DNA of 38,830 nt from Brevundimonas sp. ASV9 (GCF_016429195.1 NZ_JAELUF010000020.1:1-38830); one strand, 5' to 3'. Shown: positions 7,411 to 18,319, counted from the first letter of the stretch. A program made the numbers and translations. The notes: a model not told the origin generated them from the letters alone.

Positions 7411-10347
7411 CTAGCGCCGAACCTCCACAGCCTGACCGTTGTATTGGATCGTCCTCGCCGGAGCCGCATCGAAGTTTCCGACATCGGCGCCCGGCCCGCT
7501 GACGAAGCGCACATTGATGGTGCGATTGGTCGGCATGGTCGGATACGAACCCGTCCGCGCGCCGATGGTCAGGACGCCGGTCGCGTCGTTCCAGGTCATG
7601 GGGATATTCGAGAACTCGCCCCGCTCGTAGGCGTAGGTCGTGCCCTGATCCTCATACAGGGAGAAGGAGCCGTTCGCGCCGGTGTAGACGATCAGCGTCA
7701 GCGGGCCGTCCAGCTTCTCGGCCGTGTACTGGATCGCCGGACCAGTGGGCAGGATGGAGCCGGCGCGCACGAAGACCGGGATCTTGTCCTCGGGCGCCTG
7801 GACCGTCGCCGATCGGCCGCCGGCGTATTTCTGGCCCGTCAGCATGTCGTACCAGTCGGCCCCTTGCGGGAAGTAGACCGAACGGCTGCGCGCCTTGTAT
7901 TCCGTCACCGGCGCGACCAGCAGGGCGTGGCCGAACAAATACTGGTCGTTGATGTCGCGCGCCTTGAGGTCGGACGGGAAGTCCATGACCAGGCCGCGCA
8001 TGATGGTGCCGTCACGCTGATAGACGTCGCCGGCCAGGCTGTAGATGTAGGGCATCAGCCGGTAGCGGGTCCGCAGCTGGGCGGCGTAGGCGTCGTAGAG
8101 CGGCGTGCCGGGCTGGGCCAGGTTATAGACCTCACGCAGCGGGAACTCGCCGTGCGAACGGAAGATCGGCGACCAGGCGCCGAACTGGAACCAGCGCAGG
8201 TTCAGCTCGTCCCATTCGGCCTTGTCCTCGGGCTTCATGCCGGCGGGATTGGAGTAGCGCGCCTCGACCGAGAAGCCGCCGATGTCATGGGTCCAGTTGG
8301 CCAGGCCCGACAGACCGGTGTTCACGCCCGCCGAGATCTGGTCCTTCAGATTGTCCCAGCGCGCCACCACGTCGCCCGACCACAGCGTCGAGCCGGTGCG
8401 TTGCAGACCGCCCCAGGCCGAACGGGTCAGGATATAGGTCCGCTCGTCGCCCTTCTCACGCCGGAAGTTCTTGTAGACGTTCTCGGCGTTGATCAGCGGA
8501 TAGGAGTTGAAGACATAGGCGCCCGGACCGATGGCGGTCGGTCCCATGCGCAGGGTGCGCTCGGGAATGTCCAGGTTGGAGTGCATGTCCGGCTCGACCG
8601 AATCCAGCCACCAGCCGTCGAAGTTCATGCCCTTGAAGCTGTCGGACATCTGCTTCCAGTAAAGGTCCCGGGCGGCGGGCAGATAGGGGTCGTAGAAGCT
8701 GTTGGCGTAGCCGGGTCCCACCCAGTCGCGCGCGCCGACATCGACGTTGCGGGTATACATGCCGCCGATCGCGTCCAACTGCTTGTAGTGCTCGGTCGTC
8801 GGATAGAACTTCGGCCAGACCGAAATGATGATGTTGGCGTTCATGTCGTGAACGTCCTTGACCATCTGGGTGGGGTTGGGGAAGCGCGCGGGGTCGAACT
8901 GATGCGAGCCCCAAGCGTTTTCAGGCCAGTAGAACCAGTCCTGAACGATGTTGTCGATCGGCAGGCCCAGCTCGCGATAGCGCCGCACCACGCCGGTCAC
9001 CTCGTCCTGGGTGTTGTAGCGCTGGCGGCTCTGCCAGAAGCCGTAGGCCCAGCGGGGCAGCATCACCGACTTGCCGGTCAGACCGCGATAGTTCGAGATC
9101 ACCCCGTCCAGATCAGCGCCGCCGATGTAGTAGTAGTCGATGGCGGTCCCGACCTCTGACGCCAAGCTGAGCGCGCCCTGATCGGCGGCGGGCAGCGGAT
9201 CTTGGTGACGCAGCGAGATATAGCCGTCTTCGGGGATCCATTCGATCTTGATCGGCACGCGCGTATTGGCGGCCATCTGGACCTGGAAGTCGTGATCGAA
9301 CGGGTTCCAGTTCTGGCGCCAGTTGTCCTCGACCATCCGCCCGTCGATCCAGACCTTGGCATAGCCCGAGGAGTAGAGGCGGAACTTGTGCAGGCCGGCG
9401 GTCGCGGTTTCCAGCGTGCCTTCCCACACGACCTTGACGCCCGCCTGGCCGGGCTTGCCCATGTCGCCGGTCTGAACCGGCTGGCCGGGCTGCGACTTGA
9501 AGCCTTCGGGCCAGCGCGACCATTCGCGGATGAACTCGTAGTTCACCTCGGTTTCCTGGCGCTGAACCTTGAGCTGGTCATTCTGATAGTAGCTGGCGGT
9601 CAGGCCGCCAAACCGGCCAGTGGCGTCGCGGACGATGAACTGGTCCGCAATCATGCCGTAGGGGCGCGGGTCGCCGAAGCGCGTGATCGAGTTGTTGTCC
9701 CACAGGACGCCGTAGTTGCGGCTGGACACCACCAAAGGAATGCCGACGTCGATGTTGTGCTGGGCCAGCTGAACGTCGTGACCCTTGTAGTTCATCACGC
9801 CCTGCTGGTGCTGACCCAGGCCGTAGAAGGCCTCGTCGTCGGGGCTTTCCCAGACCTGACGCGTGGCCAGGAAGCGGTGATCGCCCTTCTGGTCCTCGAC
9901 CGTGACGGGGCTGAGTTCGCGGCTGCCGGGCCGCTCCTTCAGCACCTCCTGGCCGTTTTCGTCGAGGAAGCGAACGGCGCCGGTCTCGCGCGAGACTTCC
10001 GCCGTCGCCTCGGCGGTCTTCAGCACGACCAGGTCGCCGCGGGTCTCGATCTGGAACGGCGTCGTGGTCGAGGGCTGGGCCGTGACCATCAGGCTGGCGG
10101 GCAGTTCGAGGTCCGCATTCTCGGTCGCGGTGACGCGGATGGTCTCGGGACCATAGACCTCAAGCCGGACGCGGCGGGCGGCGCCCTCGGCCGGTGTGAC
10201 GACGATGCCGCTGGCCGTGCGTTCGAACGCGGCCTGCTGGATGGCCCCGGCGGAGGCGGCGTTCATCAGCCCCTGCCCTGCGCAGGCGGCCAAAGGGGCG
10301 GTCATCAGGGCGGCCAGGAACAGGCGGCGGGCGAGGGTCGGGATCAT
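7411..10347 (-). CDS. GH31 alpha-xylosidase with PA14 insert, lipoprotein
   Basis: A 978-residue retaining alpha-xylosidase-type GH31 enzyme that would remove the non-reducing-end xylose from xyloglucan oligosaccharides. The start at 10347 was chosen because it gives a lipoprotein signal (MIPTLARRLFLAAL...) with lipobox LAAC and Cys22; the open frame extends 44 codons further upstream without a sensible leader. The N-terminal beta-sandwich (about 40-245) is followed by a PA14 domain at about 245-385 (LHKFRLYSSGYAKVWIDG), then the catalytic barrel. The nucleophile is Asp582 in GWWLDSVEPD and the acid/base Asp659 in LWSGDV. A PA14 domain in this position is a feature of Cellvibrio Xyl31A, a characterised xyloglucan alpha-xylosidase. 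The gene starts 29 bp after the GH35 stop and is probably in one transcript with it. Confidence 0.93.
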   Translation of the reverse strand: MIPTLARRLFLAALMTAPLAACAGQGLMNAASAGAIQQAAFERTASGIVVTPAEGAARRVRLEVYGPETIRVTATENADLELPASLMVTAQPSTTTPFQIETRGDLVVLKTAEATAEVSRETGAVRFLDENGQEVLKERPGSRELSPVTVEDQKGDHRFLATRQVWESPDDEAFYGLGQHQQGVMNYKGHDVQLAQHNIDVGIPLVVSSRNYGVLWDNNSITRFGDPRPYGMIADQFIVRDATGRFGGLTASYYQNDQLKVQRQETEVNYEFIREWSRWPEGFKSQPGQPVQTGDMGKPGQAGVKVVWEGTLETATAGLHKFRLYSSGYAKVWIDGRMVEDNWRQNWNPFDHDFQVQMAANTRVPIKIEWIPEDGYISLRHQDPLPAADQGALSLASEVGTAIDYYYIGGADLDGVISNYRGLTGKSVMLPRWAYGFWQSRQRYNTQDEVTGVVRRYRELGLPIDNIVQDWFYWPENAWGSHQFDPARFPNPTQMVKDVHDMNANIIISVWPKFYPTTEHYKQLDAIGGMYTRNVDVGARDWVGPGYANSFYDPYLPAARDLYWKQMSDSFKGMNFDGWWLDSVEPDMHSNLDIPERTLRMGPTAIGPGAYVFNSYPLINAENVYKNFRREKGDERTYILTRSAWGGLQRTGSTLWSGDVVARWDNLKDQISAGVNTGLSGLANWTHDIGGFSVEARYSNPAGMKPEDKAEWDELNLRWFQFGAWSPIFRSHGEFPLREVYNLAQPGTPLYDAYAAQLRTRYRLMPYIYSLAGDVYQRDGTIMRGLVMDFPSDLKARDINDQYLFGHALLVAPVTEYKARSRSVYFPQGADWYDMLTGQKYAGGRSATVQAPEDKIPVFVRAGSILPTGPAIQYTAEKLDGPLTLIVYTGANGSFSLYEDQGTTYAYERGEFSNIPMTWNDATGVLTIGARTGSYPTMPTNRTINVRFVSGPGADVGNFDAAPARTIQYNGQAVEVRR

Positions 10348-10376
10348 GGCGGGCGCTCGCGTTACTCTTGCAGGGT

Positions 10377-12023
10377 TCAGTAGGTGGCCGTGACGACGCG
10401 CAGCAGCTGCGGTCGATCGGTGGAGAAGTTCAGGCCGTAATCGACCTGGTCGCCGTTCCAGATGCGTTCGAACACCCATTTGCCAGCGTCGTCGAAATGG
10501 CCTTCCTCGACGCGCAGGACCATGCGGCGCTTGCCGTCGGTTGAAGGCTTGGCGGCGAAGTCGATGCGGATGCGGTGACCGGCCAGGATGAATTGACCCG
10601 GCTCGATCTCGGCGATGGCGATGGCCCCGTTCGGCTGGGCCGAGGCGGCGGGCACGTCATTGGGATCGATAGGCTGGCTGCTCGGTCCGAACTGCCAGCG
10701 CTGATAGCCAGTTGTGGCGGTCCAATCGCCCAGGTCGATGACCTCGGGCTTGCGGTCGTCGGGTTCGGCTGCGCCCCAGACCTTGCCCTCGAAGGCCAGA
10801 CGCGCCCAGGTGCGCTGCCACGGTCCGATCAGGCGATAAAGGTCGCGGAACGGCTCCAGCGTCTTCTCGGTGATCTCCTTGGCGCCCAGCGGATAGTTGG
10901 AATAGCCGGTGTAATCGATGCCGAAGGGCGAAAAGCCGATGCCGCCCCGACCCAGCGTCTCCATCAGATAGCGGGCGTACTGGGTGTCGCTGCCGGTCTC
11001 GGCGACGAACAGGGCGTTGTCGGGGCGGGTGTAACGATCCAGGTGGGCTTCGTATTCGCCCGACTTGCGCGTGTAGATGTCGGGCGACAGGAAATCGATG
11101 GACAGGGCCGCCGCCTTCCAGATCTCGATCACGTTCCATGTCGGACCGCCGGACGCATAGGTGGCGGGATCCTGATCGTTCGTCGGGTCGCGCAGGGCGG
11201 CGTTGACGTACATCGGCAGCGGATATTCCGCCTTGCCGGCGGCGGCGACCTGACCGACGTAGCGACCGATGGACCAGGCGTGGAAGAACTCGTCCGCATC
11301 CTTGCCGAAGACGGCGGCCCACGTTCCGGGGGCCTTGCCGGTGCGGTCCAACAAGGCCTGGGGCACGGGACCGTCGAAGGCGACGCGGGCGGCGGGGGAA
11401 TAGTCGCGCACGGGGCCGTAGGTGCCGACCTCGTTCTCGGGCTGGACCATGATGACGGTGCGCTCGCGCTCGTCGACCTGGCGGATGTGACGCATCAGGG
11501 CGGCGAAGGCGCGGGCGTCGGCGGCCAGCGTCTCGGCACCGTAGGGCGACAGGGCGTAGCTTTCCTTGCCACTCTTCTCGATCAAATGGGGGAAACGCTC
11601 GGGGTTCAACTTGACCCAGGCGGGGGCATAGGCCGGGGCAGTGTTCTTCCAGGTGGCGAACCATAGGAAGACGACGCGCATATCATTGGCGCGGGCCTGT
11701 TCGATGGCGTGATCGACAAAGGAGAAGTCGAAACGCCCCTCCTCCGGCTCGATCTGCTCCCAGCCCAGCGGGATCTGGACTGTATTGGCGCCGATATAGC
11801 GCAGCGCCGGCCAGGCCTGAGCCAGCGGCGCCGGATAGTTGGACGAGTTGTTGACCTGTCCGCCCAGGATGGTGAAGGGCGCGCCGTCGACCATCAGGGC
11901 GTGACGACCATTTCGCTCGACCAGTTGCGGAATGGGCGACTGGGCCAGAACCGGCGAGGCCGCTGCGGCGACCAGAGCCGCAGCAGACAAGGCTGCGGCG
12001 AGCCCGCGTGTGAAATAGCCCAT
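10377..12023 (-). CDS. GH35 beta-galactosidase with DUF5597 C-terminus
   Basis: A 548-residue exported beta-galactosidase that would release galactose from xyloglucan side chains. The start at 12023 is supported by GGGAGG five bases upstream and by the signal peptide [20 protein letters not shown]...VLAQ. The barrel shows [11 protein letters not shown] near residue 55, [10 protein letters not shown] with acid/base Glu198, and FVAETGSD with nucleophile Glu342. The C-terminal third resembles the DUF5597 module of the Cellvibrio Bgl35A type, the GH35 subgroup known from xyloglucan loci. It follows the TonB receptor gene by 73 bp that include an intrinsic terminator, so it probably receives read-through from the receptor promoter at a lower level. 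The released galactose would feed the pathway at 18392-25123. Confidence 0.92.
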   Translation of the reverse strand: MGYFTRGLAAALSAAALVAAAASPVLAQSPIPQLVERNGRHALMVDGAPFTILGGQVNNSSNYPAPLAQAWPALRYIGANTVQIPLGWEQIEPEEGRFDFSFVDHAIEQARANDMRVVFLWFATWKNTAPAYAPAWVKLNPERFPHLIEKSGKESYALSPYGAETLAADARAFAALMRHIRQVDERERTVIMVQPENEVGTYGPVRDYSPAARVAFDGPVPQALLDRTGKAPGTWAAVFGKDADEFFHAWSIGRYVGQVAAAGKAEYPLPMYVNAALRDPTNDQDPATYASGGPTWNVIEIWKAAALSIDFLSPDIYTRKSGEYEAHLDRYTRPDNALFVAETGSDTQYARYLMETLGRGGIGFSPFGIDYTGYSNYPLGAKEITEKTLEPFRDLYRLIGPWQRTWARLAFEGKVWGAAEPDDRKPEVIDLGDWTATTGYQRWQFGPSSQPIDPNDVPAASAQPNGAIAIAEIEPGQFILAGHRIRIDFAAKPSTDGKRRMVLRVEEGHFDDAGKWVFERIWNGDQVDYGLNFSTDRPQLLRVVTATY

Positions 12024-12043
12024 CGCCGCCTCCCAACGTCGAC

Positions 12044-12081
12044 AAGAAAAAGATCGGGGCGCCGACGACCGCCGGCGCCCC
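12044..12081 (-). terminator. Intrinsic terminator between receptor and GH35 genes
   Basis: On the minus strand a perfect 9-bp GC-rich stem (GGGGCGCCG / CGGCGCCCC, 12056-12081, eight-base loop) is followed after GATC by TTTTTCTT. It begins 15 bp after the receptor stop. It would cap most receptor transcripts and leave partial read-through into GH35 and GH31, giving more receptor than enzyme. Confidence 0.8.
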
Positions 12082-12096
12082 GTTGTCAAAGCCCGA

Positions 12097-15042
12097 TCAG
12101 AAGGCGGCGCGCAGCACCACCGCGATCCGGCGGTCGGTATCGACCCAATTATAAGGCGGTTTGCGGGTCTCGCTGCCCACCTTCAGCACCGTCCGCTCGT
12201 TCAGGATATTGGTCGACTGAACGCCGATCTTGATGTCCTTGGTCAGATTATAAAAGATCGAACCATCTAGTTGGCCGTAGTCGCTGGCCCATACCGGCGC
12301 ATTCACGTTCGCCGCCGAAGTCGTCAGCAGATATTCCTCGCGCCAGTTGTAGGCCAAGCGCGCGGAGATGCCGTACTTCTCATAGAGGATGGCGGCGTTG
12401 TAGCTGGTGCGAGACATGCCCTCGAGCGGCAGGGTGCTGTCTGCGGCGGCGCCGTTCTGGGTCGTGTCCAGGATGTTCTGGCTGGTGTTCTTGCCGCCGT
12501 CCGAGCTGATATAGGTGAAGTTGCCCTGGAAGCCGAGACCACTCAGAGCGCCAGGCAGGAAGTCGAAGAACTGCGAATAGGCCAGCTCGAACCCGTCCAC
12601 CGTGCCCTCGGCGCCGTTGGTGTAGCGCGTGATCAGGAAGTCGTAGGTGACGCCGCCGTTGGTGATCGACTGCGTTTCCGTGCCGGTGAAGATGTAGTCC
12701 TTGATGTCCTTGTGGAAGGCCGCGAACGTCAGGCTTCCGGTGGGTGCAAAATACCACTCCAGGCTGGCGTCGTAGTTGGTCGCCGTGATCGGACGCAGCG
12801 CCGGATTGCCGCCCACGCCGGTGAAGGGCGTGGTCGGGTTCAGGGTGTAGCCGTCGGGCTGGAAGTTGATCGACAGGTTGGTGAACGGTTGGAGCTGATA
12901 CATCTCGGGCCGCACCATGGCGCGCGAGATCGCAAAGCGGGCCTGCAGAGTGTCGCTGAGGAACCCACGCAGGTTCAGGCTGGGCAGCCAGTTGGTGTAG
13001 CTGCTTTCGACCGGCTGCCCGTCCAGGGATCCGCCGTTCACGAACTGAACCGCCTGATTGAAGGCCGCGCAGTTGGCGCCGGGCGCATTGGCCGGCGGAC
13101 AGGCGCCCTGGATCGACGGCAGGGTGGTCACCGTGTTGGAGGTGGTCTTGGTGTCCACCGCGCGCAGGCCGATGTTGCCGTCGAAGGCGCGGCCGAAGAA
13201 GCCGGTGTCATTGCCGAAGCGGGCGTAGACGTAGGCGGCCTGCGTCTTCTCGGTCAGCTCCGTGATGCCGCCGTTGCCGCCGCCAAGACGGTAGCTTTCG
13301 TAGTCGTCGCTGAGCGGCGTCCAGCCCCAGCCGGAACTTTCGGTGTTGCGCAAGATATCGTAGGCGTAGGCGGTGCCCTGGTTCAGCAGGCCTTCGGAGG
13401 GGAACCACGCTACGCCGGGCACCGGCGCGTCGCCCCGGAAGAAGTTGTCGAAACGATAGAGGGTCGACGAGTTGGGCAGGCGCGGATCCTGCGTGCCGCC
13501 CGGATAGCCCGTGTCGTCCAGATACACGACCGCGCCGCCGCCGTTGCCCCAATACTGATTGGACAACAGGCCCCAATTATAGCCGGTCTGGCGGTTGGTG
13601 TAGTTCTTCTCGGTGCCGCGAACGCCGAAGGCGACGGACTTGAAGAAGGACGAGTTCTCGTCGAAGTCGTAACGGGCGTCCAGCCGACCCGCCAGTTCGT
13701 CGGCTTCGTTGTCCTCGATGTGATCCATCGCAGCCGCCCACCAGTAGGCGGATTTGTCTTCCGGCGTGCCGCCGGTGGAGGTCACGGTCGGCAGATCGCC
13801 GTCGATGGTGATCGACAGGTCCGGACGGTTCTGAAGCTGGGTGAAGGCCGTCATCGAATAGATTTCGGCCGAGGACTTCACATATTGCAGATCGCCTGAG
13901 AACGACCACGCGCCGCCGGGCGTGTACTGGAAGTTCAGAGCGACATCGCTGGTCTTCTTGGTGTCGTCGCCGACGCGGGTGTCGGTGTTCCAGGTCGCGG
14001 CCGGGATATTGCCACTCAGGAAGACGTTCTGTTCGTCATAGCGATAGCTGGAGTTGGGTGAGACGATGCTGTCGGTGCCCAGCGCATATTCGACGTTGTA
14101 GGCGTCCGCCTGCGAAGCCAGACCCTGCAGGGTGAACAGCCACTGATCGTTCGGGCGCCATTGGGCGGCCAAGGCGACAGCGGTGCGCTTCTGCTCCCAG
14201 TCGATCGTACGCCAGCCCAGATATTTGGGCACGAAGACCGTCTCGCCGGCCGTTCCCGAACCGTCGGTGCTGGCGTTGCCGGCGTTGAGGGTCACGGGAT
14301 CGTAACGATCGACCGAGATCGAATCCGTGCGGTTGCCGACGTTGGACACGCTGACATTGGCCAGCAGGCCGATCTCGCCGATGCCGGTTTGCCAACGATC
14401 GGTCGCCAGGATGCTGCCAGACCAGAAGCCTTTTTCGGACAGGTCGCCATAGTTGTAATCGGCGTTGATCGCCAACAGCGGGTCGCTGTTGTCAAACGGA
14501 ACGCGGGTCCGCAGATTGGTCGTGCCGGCGATGCCGCCCTCGATCATGTTGGCGGCGACATTCTTGTAGACGTCCACCCCGGCGAGCAGGTCGGCCGACA
14601 CGTCTTCGAAGCTGAGCCCGCGACCGTTCGAGGCCGAGAAGATGTCGCGGCCGTTGGTTTCGGAACGCACCCACGACAGGCCGCGGATGAAGACGCCGCC
14701 GCCCTCTGCCGCCAGACGGGCCGGGTCGCGTGCGGCGTTCGTGCGTTGAAGGGTGACGCCGGGAATGCGCTGCAAGGCCTCCGACACCGAGCGGTCGGGC
14801 AGGGCGCCGATATCCACCGCGGTCACCGAATCGACGATGACCTCCGAGTTCTTCTTGATGGCCTGGGCCGAGCGCAGCTGGGCGCGGATGCCGGTGACCA
14901 CGACCTCATCGACCGTCGTCGCATCATCCGACTGGACCGAGGCCTGTTGGGCCAACACGGCGGTCGGCAGCGTCGCCGCGACCGTAAGCAAGGATGCTCC
15001 GCAAAGCAGAGCGACGCGACGAACGTGATTTTGACGAGACAT
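12097..15042 (-). CDS. TonB-dependent receptor for glycan import
   Basis: A 981-residue outer-membrane receptor expected to take up xyloglucan oligosaccharides using TonB energy. A signal peptide ([19 protein letters not shown]...VLAQ) precedes a probable TonB box, VDEVVVTG, at about residue 43. The plug domain follows ([21 protein letters not shown], then [15 protein letters not shown]), then a long 22-strand-type barrel ending in the aromatic RAAF. It belongs to the large carbohydrate TonB receptors of Proteobacteria, which work without a SusD partner; none is present here. The gene is divergent from the halogenase pair and its leader region shares the LacI-type operator. The start at 15042 has GGAAGG eleven bases upstream. 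The substrate is inferred from the neighbouring hydrolases. Confidence 0.93.
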   Translation of the reverse strand: MSRQNHVRRVALLCGASLLTVAATLPTAVLAQQASVQSDDATTVDEVVVTGIRAQLRSAQAIKKNSEVIVDSVTAVDIGALPDRSVSEALQRIPGVTLQRTNAARDPARLAAEGGGVFIRGLSWVRSETNGRDIFSASNGRGLSFEDVSADLLAGVDVYKNVAANMIEGGIAGTTNLRTRVPFDNSDPLLAINADYNYGDLSEKGFWSGSILATDRWQTGIGEIGLLANVSVSNVGNRTDSISVDRYDPVTLNAGNASTDGSGTAGETVFVPKYLGWRTIDWEQKRTAVALAAQWRPNDQWLFTLQGLASQADAYNVEYALGTDSIVSPNSSYRYDEQNVFLSGNIPAATWNTDTRVGDDTKKTSDVALNFQYTPGGAWSFSGDLQYVKSSAEIYSMTAFTQLQNRPDLSITIDGDLPTVTSTGGTPEDKSAYWWAAAMDHIEDNEADELAGRLDARYDFDENSSFFKSVAFGVRGTEKNYTNRQTGYNWGLLSNQYWGNGGGAVVYLDDTGYPGGTQDPRLPNSSTLYRFDNFFRGDAPVPGVAWFPSEGLLNQGTAYAYDILRNTESSGWGWTPLSDDYESYRLGGGNGGITELTEKTQAAYVYARFGNDTGFFGRAFDGNIGLRAVDTKTTSNTVTTLPSIQGACPPANAPGANCAAFNQAVQFVNGGSLDGQPVESSYTNWLPSLNLRGFLSDTLQARFAISRAMVRPEMYQLQPFTNLSINFQPDGYTLNPTTPFTGVGGNPALRPITATNYDASLEWYFAPTGSLTFAAFHKDIKDYIFTGTETQSITNGGVTYDFLITRYTNGAEGTVDGFELAYSQFFDFLPGALSGLGFQGNFTYISSDGGKNTSQNILDTTQNGAAADSTLPLEGMSRTSYNAAILYEKYGISARLAYNWREEYLLTTSAANVNAPVWASDYGQLDGSIFYNLTKDIKIGVQSTNILNERTVLKVGSETRKPPYNWVDTDRRIAVVLRAAF

Positions 15043-15276
15043 CGGTCTCAGAACCTTCCTGCTGGTCGCGCCCGTCGCTTATTGACGACGTAGGGCGACA
15101 TCCCTCCCGACGTGAACTCACCCACCCTTCGATGGCATGATCACCTTTCAAGGATGCACAAGTTTTCATGAGCTGAAAAGCATTTTCTGTTAGCGCTACC
15201 ACAATAGCGCCGCGACGATCCTCGGCTATTAGATGCCGACACAGGATCCGCGCCAAGCGGGCGACGGGGAAGAAGC
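15043..15276. promoter_or_regulatory. Divergent promoter region between receptor and halogenases
   Basis: This 234-bp stretch between the receptor and first halogenase genes carries the LacI-type operator at 15188-15201, an AT-rich inverted repeat TTTTCA-TGAGC-TGAAAA at 15163-15179, and the heptamer GATGCAC at 15153-15159, 36 bp before the operator core. The same heptamer precedes the core by 33 bp at site 1. GGGGAAG before the halogenase ATG is its likely ribosome binding site. Confidence 0.6.
15188..15201. promoter_or_regulatory. LacI-family operator (site 2)
   Basis: TGTTAGCGCTACCA is a near-palindrome with the central CG of LacI-family operators. It shares TGTTAGCGCTA with site 1 at 1213-1226. 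As remembered, it is of the form described for the xylose operator of Caulobacter XylR. It lies 75 bp before the halogenase start and 145 bp before the receptor start. Confidence 0.82.
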
Positions 15277-16788
15277 ATGAGCGACCAGCCAGAACCGGTG
15301 CGCCACATCGCCATCGTGGGCGGCGGCACGGCTGGCTGGATGGCCGCAGCCGCGCTGGGGCGAGCCTTCTCGCGCGCCCACGGCCTGGCTTTGAAGGTCA
15401 CCCTGATCGAATCGGAGTCCATCGGCACGGTGGGCGTGGGCGAGGCCACGATTCCGCCCATCCGACAGTTCGTGCAGATGCTCGGCCTGTCGGAAGAGGA
15501 CTTCATCCGCTCGACGGCCGCGACCGCCAAACTGGGCATCGCCTTCAAGGACTGGACTGCGCCGGGCTCGGAGTATTTCCACGGCTTCGGCGACTATGGC
15601 CCCATCGTCGCTGGACAGGCCTGGCGGCAATATCTGTTTCGCCTGAAGGCCGCCGGTCGAATCGAAAGCCTGGACGCGTGGTCAATGCCGACCGCCATGG
15701 CCCGCGCCGGCAAGTTCGCCCCGCCGGTCGAGGACAGCCGTTCGGTTCTGTCCCACTATTCATACGCCTACCAGTTCGACGCCGGCCTGTTTGCACGGCG
15801 GCTGAGGACGCTGGCGGAGACGATGGGCGTCGTCCGGCGCGAAGGGCGGATCACGGGTGTGGATCGTAACGGCGAGACCGGCCTGGTGCGGGCCGTGACG
15901 CTGGAAGACGGCGGCGAGGTCGAGGCGGACCTGTTCATCGACTGCTCGGGCTTCCGAGGCCTGTTGATCGAACAGACGATGCAGGCGGGATATGAGGAAT
16001 GGACGCACTGGCTGCCGTGCGACCGCGCGGTCGCCGTGCCGTGCAGTTCGACTCTGGCCCCCGAGCCCATCACCACGGCGCGTGCGCGAGAGGCCGGCTG
16101 GCAGTGGCGCATTCCCCTGCAGCACCGGGTCGGCAACGGCTATGTCTATTCCAGCGACCATGTGGACGATCAGACGGCGCTGGACGACCTGCTGGGTCAG
16201 ATCGAATCGGAGCCATTGGCTGAGCCCAATCGGTTGAGGTTCGTCACCGGGCGGCGACGCGAGGCCTGGAAGGGCAATGTGGTGTCGCTGGGTCTGGCGT
16301 CCGGCTTCGTCGAACCGCTGGAATCCACCAGCATCAACCTGATCCAGACCGGCATCGGGCGGTTGCTGGAGATGTTCCCCGACCGCAGTTTCGATCCGGC
16401 CCTGATCCGCGAATACAATCGACGCTCGGCTCAGGAGTTCGAGCGCATCCGCGATTTCATCATCCTGCACTATCATCTGGCCGGCCGCGCCGGCGCGATG
16501 TGGGACAGATGCCGCGAAATGGCGCCGCCCGATACGCTGATGGAAAAGATCGAGCTTTTCCGCGCGCGTGGCGAGGTCGGCCTGCTGGAGGACGAATCGT
16601 TCCGCGAAGACAGTTGGGCTGCGGTCTTCACCGGCCTGGGCACGTGGCCCAAACAGGCGTCGCCCCTGGCCTGTCTCGACGAACTGGAGACCGTGGATCG
16701 ACAGGCCCGGCAGTTCGCGCAACTGATCGCACGGGCGGCGGCCGCCCTGCCCGACCACTCCACCACCTTCACCGGTTACGCACGATGA
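15277..16788 (+). CDS. Flavin-dependent halogenase (tryptophan halogenase family), copy 1
   Basis: A 503-residue protein of the FADH2-dependent halogenase family, which forms hypohalous acid at the flavin and halogenates an electron-rich substrate. The FAD-binding glycine motif GGGTAGW is at residues 15-21. The essential lysine is Lys85 in [11 protein letters not shown], and the halogenase signature WxWxIP is present as WQWRIP from residue 275. The conserved EPLEST follows near residue 350. No signal peptide is seen, so it should be cytoplasmic. Related enzymes are known beside TonB receptors in Caulobacterales and Xanthomonas, and some (BrvH, Xanthomonas enzymes) brominate free indole in vitro, but their physiological substrate is unknown. 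No flavin reductase gene is nearby. Its stop overlaps the start of copy 2 by four bases. Confidence 0.92.
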   Translation: MSDQPEPVRHIAIVGGGTAGWMAAAALGRAFSRAHGLALKVTLIESESIGTVGVGEATIPPIRQFVQMLGLSEEDFIRSTAATAKLGIAFKDWTAPGSEYFHGFGDYGPIVAGQAWRQYLFRLKAAGRIESLDAWSMPTAMARAGKFAPPVEDSRSVLSHYSYAYQFDAGLFARRLRTLAETMGVVRREGRITGVDRNGETGLVRAVTLEDGGEVEADLFIDCSGFRGLLIEQTMQAGYEEWTHWLPCDRAVAVPCSSTLAPEPITTARAREAGWQWRIPLQHRVGNGYVYSSDHVDDQTALDDLLGQIESEPLAEPNRLRFVTGRRREAWKGNVVSLGLASGFVEPLESTSINLIQTGIGRLLEMFPDRSFDPALIREYNRRSAQEFERIRDFIILHYHLAGRAGAMWDRCREMAPPDTLMEKIELFRARGEVGLLEDESFREDSWAAVFTGLGTWPKQASPLACLDELETVDRQARQFAQLIARAAAALPDHSTTFTGYAR

Positions 16789-18311
16789 TCCCTGCCCCAC
16801 TGAAGCGTATTCTGATCGTCGGGGGTGGCACGGCCGGCTGGATGGCGGCCGCCGCACTGGCGCATGTCACGCGCGGCACTGTGAAGGTCGAGTTGGTCGA
16901 GTCGGAGATTATCGGCACGGTCGGCGTCGGCGAGGCGACCATTCCGCCGATCCTGCTGTTCAACCAGCTGCTGGGCATCGACGAGAACGAATTCGTCCGC
17001 GCCACTCAGGCGACCTACAAGCTGGGCATCCAGTTCAACGACTGGTTCCAGAAGGGCCGGAGCTATTTCCACCCGTTCGGAACCTATGGCACGCGCATCG
17101 ACGCCGCCTCCTTCCACCAATACTGGCTGAGGCTGAACAAGGCGGGGCTGGACGACGACCTGGACGCCTATTCCGTCACGACGATGGCGGCGCGCATGAG
17201 CCGTTTCACCCGGCCTGACACCGACCCGCGCGGCGCCGGCTCGCAGATGACCTACGCCTTCCATTTCGACGCCGGCCTGTACGCCAGGTTCCTGCGTCAG
17301 CGCGCCGAGGCGAACGGCGTCGTGCGTCATGAGGGCAAGATCGCCGACGTGCGCCTGCGCGACGGCGACGGCTTCATTCAGTCGGTGCGATTGGATGACG
17401 GCCGCGAACTTGAGGCGGACTTCTTCATCGACTGTTCGGGCTTCCGCGGCCTGCTAATCGAAGGCGCCCTGAAGACAGGTTACGAGGACTGGACCCATTG
17501 GCTGCCGGCGGACCGTGCTGTGGCCATGCCCTGCACCCGGGTCGGCGATCCGACGCCCTATACCCAATCGACGGCCCTTGAGGCGGGATGGCGCTGGCGC
17601 ATTCCGCTGCAGCACCGCACCGGCAACGGCTATGTCTATTGCAGCCCCTTCATCTCGGACGACGAGGCCCAGGCCAGGCTGCGCGCCTCCCTGGACGGCG
17701 AGGCGATGGCCGAACCCAACTTCCTGCGGTTCACCACCGGTCGCCGCAAGAAGACCTGGAACAAGAACTGCCTAGCCCTGGGCCTGGCGTCGGGCTTCCT
17801 GGAACCGCTGGAATCGACCAGCATCCATCTGGTGCAGTCGGGCATATCCAAACTGCTGCTGCACTTCCCCGACACCGGCTTCGCCCAAGCCGATATCGAC
17901 AACTATAACCGCATGATGCGGCTGGAGACCGAGCGGATCCGCGACTTCATCATCCTGCACTATCATGCCACAGCGCGCGACGACTCGCCTCTGTGGCGCC
18001 ATGTGCGGGCCATGCCGATTCCCGAGACGCTGAAGCAGAAGATGGACCAGTTCCGCAGCCGGGGCCGCATCTTCCGATACGAGGACGAGCTGTTTCAGGA
18101 GACGAGCTGGATCGCCGTGCTGCTCGGCCAGGGCGTCATCCCCGAGCGGCATGATCCGATCACGGAGACCATTCCTCTGGAGCAGGTCCAGCAATGGTTG
18201 CAGAAGATGAAGGCGATGATCCAGCAGGGCGTGGCGCGGATGCCGACCCACGAGGCCTTCATCGCCGCCAACTGCAAGGCGCCGCCGCTGCAACAAGGCG
18301 GCGACGCCTAG
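16785..18311 (+). CDS. Flavin-dependent halogenase (tryptophan halogenase family), copy 2
   Basis: A 508-residue paralogue of the preceding protein. The start at 16785 overlaps the previous stop (ATGA) and gives the expected N-terminus directly before the FAD motif GGGTAGW (residues 13-19); the frame stays open further upstream but only inside copy 1. The catalytic lysine is Lys79 in [11 protein letters not shown], and WRWRIP begins at residue 269. The two copies share long identical blocks such as [13 protein letters not shown] and [10 protein letters not shown], yet differ clearly in the middle and C-terminal regions. That is consistent with an old tandem duplication and perhaps different substrates or a heteromeric complex. 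The ATGA overlap implies coupled, similar-level expression. Function inside a xyloglucan locus is not known. Confidence 0.92.
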   Translation: MIPAPLKRILIVGGGTAGWMAAAALAHVTRGTVKVELVESEIIGTVGVGEATIPPILLFNQLLGIDENEFVRATQATYKLGIQFNDWFQKGRSYFHPFGTYGTRIDAASFHQYWLRLNKAGLDDDLDAYSVTTMAARMSRFTRPDTDPRGAGSQMTYAFHFDAGLYARFLRQRAEANGVVRHEGKIADVRLRDGDGFIQSVRLDDGRELEADFFIDCSGFRGLLIEGALKTGYEDWTHWLPADRAVAMPCTRVGDPTPYTQSTALEAGWRWRIPLQHRTGNGYVYCSPFISDDEAQARLRASLDGEAMAEPNFLRFTTGRRKKTWNKNCLALGLASGFLEPLESTSIHLVQSGISKLLLHFPDTGFAQADIDNYNRMMRLETERIRDFIILHYHATARDDSPLWRHVRAMPIPETLKQKMDQFRSRGRIFRYEDELFQETSWIAVLLGQGVIPERHDPITETIPLEQVQQWLQKMKAMIQQGVARMPTHEAFIAANCKAPPLQQGGDA

Positions 18312-18319
18312 GGCGAAAT

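Noticed and set aside
9010..9025. TGTAGCGCT resembling a LacI-type half-site
   Set aside because: Lies inside GH31 coding sequence, lacks the second half of the palindrome, and is likely chance.
7390..9159. 589-codon plus-strand open frame opposite the GH31 gene
   Set aside because: Shadow frame without recognisable domain; GH31 motifs lie on the minus strand across the whole region.
15277..18311. Secondary-metabolite gene cluster because of the halogenases
   Set aside because: No NRPS, PKS, RiPP or other biosynthetic core gene is within the window; the context is glycan uptake.
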